A stretch of DNA of 64,000 nucleotides from Tetracentron sinense. Taxonomy: Eukaryota; Streptophyta; Magnoliopsida; Trochodendrales; Trochodendraceae. The notes under the pieces are model-generated. The model did no database searches, was not told the DNA's origin, and worked only from the letters and a program-made list of their open reading frames with translations. Within the stretch, counting starts at the first letter, position 1; each line of letters opens with the position of its first letter. The stretch spans positions 12,894,041-12,958,040 of the forward strand of contig CM026565.1 in NCBI GenBank assembly GCA_015143295.1, given 5' to 3'. This document shows positions 1 through 11,230 of the stretch, piece after piece. The translations under genes and the position numbers were made by a program.

Positions 1-764
1 TGAACTGAACCTCCAAAACACTTTCGAAGAAACATTAAAAAAAGAACTGACATATATATATATATATATATACTTTTCCATATTGAAAATATCAACTTCG
101 ATAAAGACCATTTTACAGAAAAGCACCAGTACTGGATTTAACAGTTCAGTTCAACAAGTATCACCTTGATATCATTATCTCTAATTAAGGAGTTGTGGAT
201 TCCTTATTGAGTGTTTACACACTTCTCCAAACATTGTGTACATGACCCAACGTACCCAGAGTTAGTCTTGTGTATTGGACATTGCCGATTGGCAAATCAA
301 AGTCATATAGACAGATGTCTAAGAAGATGTTAACCTCTCAGGTCTAAGGACAATTTGTCAAATGGATAATCCTAATACAATCTGATAGTGTATTCCATAG
401 GGTATCCACTAATGACCCTGTTCAGTATTATGTACTTGCTACATATACTCACATGTTAGTCAAGAGTTACCACTCTTTGTGAATGAGATTCATCACACTA
501 TCTCATAGAACTACACATGTGCAAGCCATGATGAAGTACGGCGGCGCCCAACCAGTACTCTAGAGGCTTCGAACAATATTAGGTTTACAAGGAACCGGAA
601 AATCATATCTCCTCGCAACCTTTGCATGATTTTCCTACAATGTTACCTATGGAACTTTATGTCTTCATCATATGAGACAGTAATTAATATAAATACCCTT
701 TATAGTTGGTTGTGTGAACATAAAAAAGTCTCTTATTTGCTTTCGAGGGCATATATGTCCAACA
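1..764 (-). repeat. LTR (family A), 5' part, minus strand, cut by window edge
   Basis: Read on the minus strand, position 764 begins TGTTGGACATATATGCC, a typical LTR start, and the sequence to the right is satellite. The first ~180 bases of the window are the reverse complement of 15447-15625, so the same LTR family occurs again in the opposite orientation. The start resembles that of the copia LTR at 11231 (TGTTAGACATGATGCCC), so Ty1/copia membership is likely but not proven. The rest of the LTR and any internal region lie outside the window to the left. A short TA microsatellite sits at 51-71. No coding capacity is seen. Confidence 0.65.
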
Positions 765-3700
765 CTTCTAACGCGTGTCTTTTGACGCAACATAAGTGGG
801 GGAAATACTTTCGATGGAATTCGAGGTCGTTTGCCTGATTTGAGCACCGAGAGCCCCGAAATTCGTACTTAAAAAATATACTTTGGCCTAAACCTATAAA
901 CACACACCAAATTTGAACTTGCGATCCGATTTCGATGTCATTTGATTTAACGTGTGTATTTTGATCAAGCCTAAGTGTGGGAATTCATTTCGATAGAATC
1001 CGAAGTCGCTTGCCCGATTTGGGCACCGAGAGGCCGAAATCCATAATTAGAAAGGATACTTCGTCCTAAACCTAAAAAAGTGCACCACATTCAAACCGGG
1101 GGTCGGATTTCGATGTCATTACTTCTAACGCCTATGTTTCAACCAAACCTAAGTGTGGGAATTAGTTTCGATGGAATCCGAGGTCGTTTCCCCGATTTGG
1201 ACAACCGTGAGGCTCGACATCCATCCTTAGAGAGTATACTTCGGCCTAAACCTACAAACACACACCAAATCCAAACCGATGGTCGGATTTCGATGACATT
1301 TCTTCTAACGTGCGTATTTTGACCCAACCTAAGTGTGGGAAATTGTCTCAATAGAATTCGAGGCCGTTTATTCGATTTTCATAACGAGAGCCCCGAAATT
1401 CGTACTTAGAAAGTAGACTTTGGCCAAAACCTATAAACGCGCACCAAATCTGAACCTACGATCGGATTTCACTATCATTTGATTTAACACGTGTATTTCT
1501 CTCCAACCTATGTCTGGGAATTCGTTTGGATGGAATCCGAGGTCGTTTGCTTGATTTGAGCACCGAGAGGCCGAAATGCATACTTAGAAAGTATACTTCG
1601 TCCTAAACGTACAAAAGTGCACCAATTCCAACCCGGTGGTCAGATTTTGATGTCGTTGCTTCTAATGCCTGTATTTCGACCAAACCTGAGTGTGGGAATT
1701 CATTTCGATGGAATCCAAGTTCGTTTCCCCAATTTTGGTACCGAGAGGCTCGAAATCCATACTTAGAAAGTATACTTCTTCCTAAACCTAGAAACACGCA
1801 CCAAATCCAAATCTGGTATCGGTTTTGAAGCCATTTCTTCTAACTCATATATTTTGACCCATCCTAAATGTGGGAAATCGTTTCGATGGAATCCGAGGTC
1901 GTTTGTCCGATTTGGGCACCGAGAGGCACGAAATTCATACTTAGAAAGTATACTACGGCTTAAAACTATGTATGTGGAACAAATCCAAACCTGTGATCAG
2001 ATTTCAATGTCATTTGATTTAATGCATGTATTTCGATCCAACCTAAGTGTGGGAATTCGTTTCGATGAAATCCGAGGTCGTTTGCCCGATTTAAGCATCG
2101 AGATGCCGAAATCTATACTTAGAAAGTATACTTCGGCCGAAACGTAAAAAAAGTGCACCAATTCCAAACCGGGGGTCTGAAGTCCATGTCGTTTCTTTAA
2201 ATGCCAAAATTTCAACCAAACCTGAGTGTGGGAATTTCATTCGATAGAATCTGAGGTCGCTTGCCCGATTTGGGTACCGAGAGGCCGAAATCCATAATTA
2301 GAAAGTATACTTCATCCTAAACATAAAAAAGTGCACCACAGTCAGACCGGGGGTCAGATATTGATATTGTTTCTTCTAATGTGGGTATTTTGACCAAATC
2401 TAAGTGTGAGAATTCGTTTCGATGGAATCCGAGTTCGTTTGCCCGATTTGGGCTCTAACAGGCCGAAATATATACTTAGAAAGTATACTTCGGCGTAAAT
2501 GTAAAAAGATAACCAATTCTAAACCGAGTGTTGGATTTCGATGTCATTTCTTCTAACGCCTGTATTTCAACCAAACCTAAGTGTGAGAATTTGTTTCGAT
2601 GGAGTCCGAGGTCATTTCCCCGATTTTGGGCTTTGACAGGCCGGAATGCATACTTAGAAAGTATACTTCGTCCTAAACGTACAAAAGCGCACCAATTCCA
2701 ACCCGGGGGTTAGATTTTGATGTCATTGCTTCTAACACCTGTATTTCGACAAAACCTGAGCGTGGGAATTCATTTTGATGCAATCCGAGTTCGTTTCCCC
2801 GATTTTAGCACCAAGAAGCTCGAAATCCATACTTAGAAAGTATACTTGGGCCTAAACCTAGAAAAGTGCATCAAATCCAAATTCGGGATTGGATTTTGAT
2901 GTCATTTCTTCTAACGTATGTATTTTGACCCATCCTAAATGTGGGAAATCGTTTCGATGGAATCCGAGGTCGGTCGTCCGATTTGGGCACCGAGAAGCAC
3001 GAAATTCATACTTAGAAAGTATACTTCGTCTTAAACCGTATGTGCAACAAATCCAAGCCTGTGATCGGATTTCGATGTCATTTTATTTAACGCATGTGTT
3101 TCAATCCAACCTAGGTGTGGGAATTCATTTCGATGGAATCCAAGGCCGTTTGCCCGATTTAAGCACCGAGACGACGAAATCTATACTTAGAAAGTATACT
3201 TCGGCCGAAACGTAAAAAAAGTGCACCAATTCCAAACCGGGGGTCGGATGTCCATGTCGTTTCTTTAAATGCTGAAATTTCAACCAAACCAGAGTGTGGG
3301 AATTTGATTCGATAGAATCCGAGGTCATTTCCCTGATTTGGGCACCGAGAGGCTCGGAATCCATACTAAGAAAGTATACTTCGCCCAAAACCTACAAACG
3401 CGCACCAAATCCAATCCGATGGTCAAATTTCGATGCTGTGTCTTTTGATGCAACCTAAGTGGGGGAAATCGTTTCGATGGAATCCGAGGTCGTTTGTCTA
3501 ATTTGGGCACTGAGAGCCCCGAAATTCGTACTTAGAACGTATACTTCATCCTAAACATAAAAACGTGCACCACATTCAGACTGGGGTTCGGATATTGATA
3601 TCATTTCTTCTGAGTGGGTATTTCAACCCAATCTAAGTGTGAGAATTCGTTTCGATGGAATCCGAGTTCGTTTGCCCGATTTGGGTTCTGACAGGCCGAA

Positions 3701-6700
3701 ATATATACTTAGAAAGTATACTTCGGCCTAAACGTAAAAAAGATCACAATTTCTGAACCAAGTGTTTGATTTCAATGTCATTTCTTCTAATGCCTGTATT
3801 TCAACCAAACCTAAGTGTGGGAATTCGTTTCGATGGAATCCGAGGTCGCTTGCCTAATTTGAGCACCGAGAGGCCGAAATGCGTACTTAGAAAGAATACT
3901 TCGGCCTAAACATACAAAAGGGCACCAATTCCAACCCGGGGGTTAGATTTTGATGTCGTTGCTTCCAACACCTATATTCCAACAAAACCTGAGCGTGGGA
4001 ATTTATTTCGATGGAATCCGAGTTTGTTTCCTCGATTTTGGCATCGAGAGGTTCGAAATCAATACTTAGAAAGTATACATGGCCTAAACCTAGAAACATG
4101 CACCAAATCCAATTCGGGGATCGGATTTTCATGTCATTTCTTCTAACACGTGTATTTTGACCCATCCTAAATGTTGGAAATCGTTTCGATGGAATCCGAT
4201 GTCGTTTGTACGATTTGGGCACCGAGAGGCACGAAATTCATACTTAGAAAGTATACTTCAGCTTGAACCTATGTATGTGCAACAAATCCAAACCTGTGAT
4301 CGGATTTCGATGTCATTTGATTTAACGCATGTATTTCGATCCAACCTAAGTGTGGGAATTCCTTTCGATGGAATCCGAGGTCGTTTGACCGATTTAAGCA
4401 CTGAGATGCTGAAATCCATACTTAGAAAGTATACTTCGGCCGAAACGTAAAAAAAGTGCACCAAATCCAAACCAGGGATCGGAATCCCATGTCGTTTCTT
4501 TAAATGCCAAAATTTCAACCAAACTTGAGTGTGGGAATTTGATTCGATAGAATCCGAGGTCGTTTCCCCGATTTGGGCACCGAGAGGCTAAAAATTCATA
4601 CTAAGAAAGTATACTTCGGCCTAAACCTACAAATGCGCACCAAATCCAAACCGGAGGTCAAATTTCGATGCCGTTTCTTCTAACGCGTGTCTTTTGATGC
4701 AACCTAACTGGGGAAAATCGTTTCAATGGAATCCGAGGTCGCTTGCCCAATGTCCGCACCTAGCGGCCAAAATCCATAATTAGAAATACTACATCCTAAA
4801 CCTAAAAAAGTGCACCACATTCAAACCGGGGGTCGGATTTCGATGTCATTTCTTCTAATGTCGGTATTTCGACCCAATCTAAGTGTGAGAATTTATTTCA
4901 ATGGAATCCGAGTTCTTTTGCCCGATTTGGGTTCTGAGAGGCTGAAATACATACCTAGAAAGTATTCTTCGGCCTAAACGTAAAAAAGAGCACCAATTCC
5001 AAACCGAGTGTCGAATTTCGATGTCATTTCTTTTAACGCCTATATTTTGACCAAACCTGAGTGTGGGAATTGTTTCGATGGAATCTAAGGTCGTTTCCCT
5101 GATTTGGGCATCGGGAGGCTCGAAATCCGTACTTAGTATACTTTGGCCTAAACCTACAAACGAGCACAAAATCTAAACCGGGGGTCGAATTTCAATGCTA
5201 TTTCTTCTAACGCGTGTATTTTGGAAATATTTTGATGGAGTCCGAGGTCATTTATCCAATATGGGCACCGAGAGCCCCGAAATTCGTACTTAGAAAGTAG
5301 ACTTTGGCCTAAACCTATAAACGCGCACCAAATCCGAACCTTTGATCCGATATTGATGTCATTTGATTTAACTCCTGTATTCAATCCAACCTAAGTGTGT
5401 GAATTTTTTTCGATGGAATCCGAGGTCGTTTGCCCAATTTGAGCACTGAGAGGCTGAAATCCATACTCAGAAAGTATACTTCAGCCTAAACGTAAAAAAG
5501 TGCACCAATTCCAAACCATGGGTTAGATTTCGATGTCATTTCTTCTAAGGCTTGTATTTTAACCAAATCTGAGCATGGGAATTCATTTCGATGGATCCGA
5601 GTTCATTTCCAAATTTTGGCACCGAGAGGCTCGAAATCCATACTTAAAAAGTATACTTCGGCCTAAACCTAGAAACACGCACAAAATTCAAACCGAGGGT
5701 CAAATTTTGATGTTGTTTCTTCTAACACGTGTATTTTAACCCAACCTAAGTGTGGGAAATTGTTTTGATGGAATCCGAGGTTGTTTGTCCAATTTGGGCA
5801 CCGAGAGGCCCGGAATTCATACTTAGAAAGTATACTTTGGCCTAAACCTATAAACGTGCACCAAATCCAAACCCGTGATCGGATTTCAATGTCATTTGAT
5901 TTAACGCGTGTATATCGATCCAACCTAAGTTTGGAATTCGTTTCGATGGAATCCAAGGTCGTTTGCCCGAGTTAAGCACTGAGAGGCCCAAATCCATACC
6001 TAGAAAGTATACTTCAGCCTAAACGTAAAAAAGTGCACCAATTTTAAACCGGGGGATGGAATTCCATGTAATTTCTTCAAACGCTATTATTTCAACCAAA
6101 CCTGAGTATGGGAATTCGTTTCGATGGAATCCGAGGTCTTTTGCTCGATTTAAGCACTGGGAGGCCGAAATCCATAATTAGAAAGTATACTTTGGCTTAA
6201 ACGTAAAAAAAGTGCACCAATTCCAAACCGGGGGTCGGAATTTGATGTCATTTCTTCTAACGCGTGTATTTCAACCCAACCTAAGTGTGGGAAATTGTTT
6301 CGATGGAATCCAAGGTCGTTTGTCCGATTGGGGCACCGAGATGCCCGGAATTCATACTTAGAAAGTACACTTTAGCCTAAACTATAAACGTGCACCAAAT
6401 CCAAACCTGTGATCGGATTTTGATGTCATTTGATTTAACGCATGTATTTCGATCCAACCTAAGTTTGGGAATTCGTTTCGATGGAATCCAAGGTCGTTTG
6501 CCCGATTTAAGCACCGAGAGGCCCAAATCCATACTTAGAAAGTATACTTCGGCCTAAATGTAAAAAAAACACACCAATTCCAAACTGGAGGATGGAATTC
6601 CTTGTTGTTTCTACAAACGCTGGTATTTCGACCAAACCTGAGTATGGGAATTCGTTTCAATGGAATCCGAGGTCGTTTGCCCGATTTAAGCACTGAGAGG

Positions 6701-6786
6701 CCGGAATCCATAATTAGAAAGTATACTTCGGCCTAAACGTAAAAATAGCGCACCAATTCCAAACTGGGGGTTGGAATTCAATGTCG
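765..6786. repeat. ~178 bp tandem satellite, array 1
   Basis: About 34 diverged head-to-tail monomers. The landmark CATACTTAGAAAGTATACTT recurs every 176-181 bp (for example near 1939, 2117, 2298, 2475, 2651, 2831, 3009 and 3187). Other fixed parts are CCTAAGTGTGGGAAT, TTTCGATGGAATCCGAGG and CACCGAGAGGC. Monomer subtypes differ in the middle segment (TTTGATTTAACG, TTTCTTCTAACG or TTTCTTCAAACG). One monomer type recurs after about 6 and then 7 monomers (near 1857, 2928 and 4160), which suggests an older, shorter higher-order pattern. The many small reading frames on both strands are periodic by-products, not genes. Confidence 0.95.
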
Positions 6787-7271
6787 TTTAGATTTTTTTT
6801 TATTAATTTGATTAATAAAGATTTCTTCTTAATCTATTGTGTATTCATTATGGGTAGTTGTCCATGATCATGAGATGAAAGCTAAATAGGCAAATAGTGG
6901 GGGCAATAACGCCAAAGCATGAGATTTCGCTAGATGTTTATTAGGTTCATGGTAGGTGGGCACATGAATAAGAGATATTATACAATAACGCCAAAGCGTG
7001 AGTATAATATCCCTTATAGATCAGACAGTAGATCGAATACTCCAGAATTCACAAGATGAGATCTGTGAAATTGGAGTAGTTTCTATCTGCCTATTCAAGG
7101 CGATGTGATAATGTGTCCAAAGGCTGAATTACATAAGCCAGTGTCTAGGTTTTCGATGCCAATTGATTCTTCCCAAATTGGCAATACCATTAGATATAAA
7201 CCCATAATCTAATTGGTATTAATGAATACAATAGATCTCTAATACTATCTTATTTGTCATTTGATTAGATC
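6787..7271 (+). repeat. Remnant 5' LTR and leader of the copia element
   Basis: Bases ~6788-6864 match 3' LTR bases ~11262-11342 closely (shared TTCTTCTTAATCTATTGTGT and CATGATCATGAGATGA). After that the two sequences cannot be aligned by eye. The normal LTR start TGTTAGACATG is missing, and the satellite joins directly at GTCGTTT/AGATT. No initiator-tRNA primer-binding site is visible before the gag ATG. A ~19 bp motif (CAATAACGCCAAAGC) occurs twice, at 6904 and 6982. The leader may come from a diverged LTR or a rearrangement. Confidence 0.6.
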
Positions 7272-8148
7272 ATGACAGGCCTACACCCATTGACTGAAAT
7301 TCTTCGTGATGAAAAGTTAGTTGGAACTAACTATGTAGACTAGAAAAGAAAGATTAGAATTGTATTTGCCATGGATAACCTTGACCTATGTCTTAAGACA
7401 CCTAAGCCCGAATTTCCTCCAGATGCTTCACCGACCCAAAAGGCTTAGTTAGAGCAATGGGAGAGGTCCAATCAGTTGACCAAGTGTTACATACTGGCTT
7501 CGTTGTCTAACATTTTGCAAAGCCAGCACGAACACATAGATAAGGCTTCTGACATTTTGCAAAACCTTCATGAGATGTTTGGTGAGCAAAATAAGTCAGC
7601 TCGATAAGTAAAGTTGAAATCCCTTACTAACACCAAGATGGCTGAGGGAACTCCAGTTAGGGAACACATCATAAAGATGATGGGCTTATTGAATGAACTG
7701 GAAATTCTTGGTGGAGAGATGGATGCCATCACTCAAGTTGACACTATTCTATAGTCACTCCCTTCGTCCTTCAATTCATTCGTGTTAAATTATAACATGA
7801 ACAAGAGTGAAATGTCACTTAGTGAACTTATGAACTCACTTATGGCTGCAGAAGATTTGATCAAAAAGTCAACTAAAGGTGAAACTTTAATCGTCGATAG
7901 ACCTGATACCTCCAAGAAATCTAAAAAGTTTAGAAAAGGTAATAAAGGCAAATGAAAGTTTAAAGACAATAAGGGTAAGGCAAGAGTTGCCAAAAGTTCT
8001 TCAGGAAAAGCTGACAAAGAAAACAAGGGCAATGGAAAGTGTTTCCACTGTGGTAAAATAGGCCACTGGAAGAGGAATTACAGGACTTATCTCGCAACTC
8101 CTAAGAAGGGTGGCGAAAGTAATCAAGGTATGAGATACTTTTAAGTAC
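7272..8148 (+). pseudogene. copia gag, broken
   Basis: Starts at ATG 7272 (MTGLHPLTEIL). The frame resembles the plant copia UBN2-type Gag followed by a zinc knuckle. In-frame stops occur at 7341 (TAG where Trp is expected), near 7447 (TAG for CAG), near 7606 (TAA for CAA), near 7753 (TAG for CAG) and near 7954. The CCHC knuckle near 8040-8083 reads CFHCGKIGHWKRNY: the last Cys has become Tyr (TGC to TAC). A functional product would bind RNA and form the particle. This copy cannot encode it. Confidence 0.85.
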
Positions 8149-9440
8149 ATATTACTGTTGAGTCTAACTTTCTGGACGGTCCTCCTAACTCATGGTGCGT
8201 GGATTCTTGATCCACTGTACACGTTTGCAATTCTTTGCAGGGGTTCAAAGAAACCAAAAAGCTGACCAAACAGGAGCAGAAGCTTAAAGTTGGCTCTGGT
8301 GCAAATGTTGCAGTGAAGTCAATCGGCTTGTTTACTCTTTATTTACCTAATGGAAAGACATTAATTTTAGAAGAGTGCTTTTATGTGTCTTCTACACATC
8401 GTAATTTGATTTTAGTATCTAGACTCTTAATTTATGGATTCTCTATCATTTTTAATTCAATTGTTGAAATTAAGAAAGATGGAATGGTCTTGATAACTGG
8501 TAATCTCATTAATGGTCTTTATTTAATATTTCCATTGGTAAATAATGAATGTCTACAAAGTGACAATCTCTCATCATCTAGAATGTTTGGAATGAAGAGA
8601 CATTGCACTGAGTCTACTTATCTTTGGCATAAGAGACTTGGTCACATTAATCTTGATAGGATCAAGAGGTTAGTAAAAGATAGTCCCCTTGATTTTCTCA
8701 AGGTAGAACCACTCCCTACTTACGAGTCTTGTCTCGAAGGGAAGATGACCATGAAGCCTTACCCAAAAAAGGTAGGAAGAGCCGAAGAAAAGTTAAGACT
8801 AATACATAGTGATATATGTGGTCCATTTAACATTGTTGCACGAGGATAATACTGGTATTTTGTCACATTTATCGATGACTATTCTAGATATGAATATGCC
8901 TATTTGATACAACACAAATCCTACACCTTTGAAAAGTTGAAAGAATTTAGATTAGAAGTTGAGAATCAAACTGACAAATCCATAAAGACACTTCGATTAG
9001 ATCGAGGTGGTGAATACCTCACCAATGAGTTTATGGATTACTTAAGGGATAATGGGATTATCTCGCAATGGACAAGTCCTACCTCTTCTCAACAAAATGG
9101 AGTTTTTGAAAGAAGAAACCGGACCTTATTAGATATCGTTTGCTCTATGATGAGCCATGCCGATGTTCCTTTATATTTTTGGGGATATGCTATACAAACT
9201 GCCATTTATATTTTGAACTGGGTTCCATCAAAGTCTATTCCGATTACACCCAATGAATTGGGGACTGGACGAAAACCTATTTTAAAACATCCAAGGGTAT
9301 GGGGTTGTCCTGCGCATGTTCGCAAACTCGAACCCACTAAGTTGGAATCTAGGATAGAGAAATAGAACTTTGTAGGATATCCAAACGAAACTAAGGATTT
9401 TTATTTCTACTCCAAGGCAGACCAAGCAATAGTTTTTAGG
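8149..9440 (+). pseudogene. copia protease and integrase, broken
   Basis: The protease site DSG appears near 8205 as DS-stop-ST, the Gly codon being TGA. The intact stretch 8235-8849 carries the GAG pre-integrase region: LWHKRLGH, then a CESC motif changed to YESC, so the HHCC finger is lost. The integrase core follows: first Asp in HSDICGPF (~8807), a stop after ARG (~8847), second Asp in LRLDRGGEY (~9000), Glu in FERRNRT (~9110). The frame stops again at 9363. Catalytic residues are recognisable, but the gene is interrupted at least three times. Confidence 0.85.
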
Positions 9441-11209
9441 CTTCATGCCACTTTCTTGGAGGAAGAAATGGATCTCCTTAAGAAGGTTGAATTTTATGAG
9501 ATGAAATACGACACAGCCAGTATTCAACCTGAACCTAATCCTTCCACTTTAATTTCTCCTAATTCTGTTCAACTGAGAAGGTCAGAAAGAGTTTCTAGAC
9601 CACTGGATAGACTTCAGTATTACAATAATAAAGTTTATCTAATTACCCCTGATGATGAGGATATGGATCCTAATACTTATCAGGAAGCTACATTAGATGT
9701 AGATGCATCTCAATGGAATAAAGTCATGAATGCTGAAATAGATTCCATGTATGACAACGGTGTCTGGACTTTAATAGATCCACCAGATGGTATAAGGCCA
9801 ATTGGGTGCAAATGGATTTACAAAAGGAAGAAGGGTGCCAATGATAATGTGGAGACCTACAAAGCTAGACTTGTTGCAAAAGGTTATACTCAAATTCAAG
9901 GAGTTGATTATGAGGATACCTTTTCACTTGTAGCTATGCTAAAATCCATCAGGATATTGCTGGCTATAGCTGCACACCATGACTATGAGATATGGCAAAT
10001 GGATGTCAAAACTGCTTTCCTTAATGGAATGTTAGATGAAGACATTTATATGAAGCAACCAGACGGCTTCATTGCTCCTAACTAGGAGAACATAGTATGC
10101 AAGTTCAACAAGTCGATATATGGTTTGAAATAAGCTTCTAGAAGTTAGAACCAAAGATTTGATCTTTCCATCAAAGAATTTGGATTCCAAAAGAATTTGG
10201 AAGAATCTTGTATTTACAAGAAGGAGAGTGGGAGAGTAGATGACATCCTACTCATTGGGAATGATGTAGGGATGTTGTCATCAATCAAGATATGGCTTTC
10301 TCAGCATTTCTTAATGAAAGATTTGGGAGAGGCATCCTATATTCTCAGAATAAAGATTCTAAGAGATAGGAAATGCCGAATGTTGGGATTAAGCCAAACT
10401 TCCTACATAGACAAGATTTTGTTTAGGTACAGTATGAGTGATTGTAAGACAACACTCATTACTTTTAGACATGGTATCACTTTGTCTAAAAAGATGGCCC
10501 CTACATCAGCTGATGAGATCGAGCAGGCGAAGAGGAGCCCTTATGCTTCGGCAGTTGGGAGCCTCATGTATGCCATGTTATGTACTAGACCAGATATCTG
10601 TCATGTAATGGGTGTTGTTAGTCGGTTCCAAAGCAATCCAGGTGTTAATCTTTGGACTGCAGTGCAACACATTATGAAGTACCTGAAAAGGACTAGAGAT
10701 TATGTGCTTACCTATCAAAAGATTTAGTTGGACTGGATTGTACTGATTCCGATTTCCCATCTGATCCAGACAATAGAGCTTCCACATCTAGGTATGTGTT
10801 CACACTGGGTGGTGCTGCTATCAGTTGGTGTAGCAAATAGCAGAAGAGTATTGCTGACTGCACCATAGAAGCAGAATATACTACAGCTTCAGAAACAGCA
10901 AAAGAAGCAGTCTGTTTCAGAAGGTTTTTGCAAGAGCTAGAAAATGTTCCTTCAGCACTAAAACCTTTCACTCTCTTTTGTGATAGTAATGGTGCAGTAG
11001 CCCACAACAAAGAACCTAGGAACCACAAAAAGATGAAACATGTGGAGCGGAAGTATCATCTCATTCGTGAGATCATTGATAGGCAAGATGTAGTGGTTAC
11101 AAAGATTAGGTCTCAACTTAATGTTGCTGACCCGATGACCAAGGCTTTATCAGATAAAGCATTTGTAACACACTTAGATAGTATGGGATTGAAATCTATG
11201 GCACAATGA
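9441..11209 (+). pseudogene. copia reverse transcriptase and RNase H, broken
   Basis: The RT begins after a Ser/Pro-rich linker (W...GCKWIYKRKKG, YKARLVAKGYTQ, QMDVKTAFLNG). Stops occur at 10083, at 10131 (TAA for CAA in YGLKQAS) and at 10146 (TAG for Trp). The catalytic YVDD block is damaged: the text runs KKESGRVDDILLIG, with about 8-10 residues apparently deleted before VDD. RNase H follows a frameshift near 10728, has a further stop near 10840 (SK-stop-QKS), and keeps EAEY, CDSNGA and the terminal VADPMTKAL block. It ends at TGA 11207. Confidence 0.85.
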
Positions 11210-11216
11210 CTTTTAG

Positions 11217-11230
11217 GGCAAGTAGGAGAT
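11217..11230 (+). other. Polypurine tract of the copia element
   Basis: The purine-rich GGCAAGTAGGAGAT directly precedes the 3' LTR start TGTTAGAC. This is the expected place for plus-strand priming. Confidence 0.7.

Noticed and set aside
51..71. TA microsatellite
   Set aside because: Ordinary short (TA)n within an LTR; no further meaning seen.
7187..7210. AATACCATTAGATATAAACC as a primer-binding site of the copia element
   Set aside because: It does not read TGGTATCAGAG on the element's strand and is not next to an LTR end.
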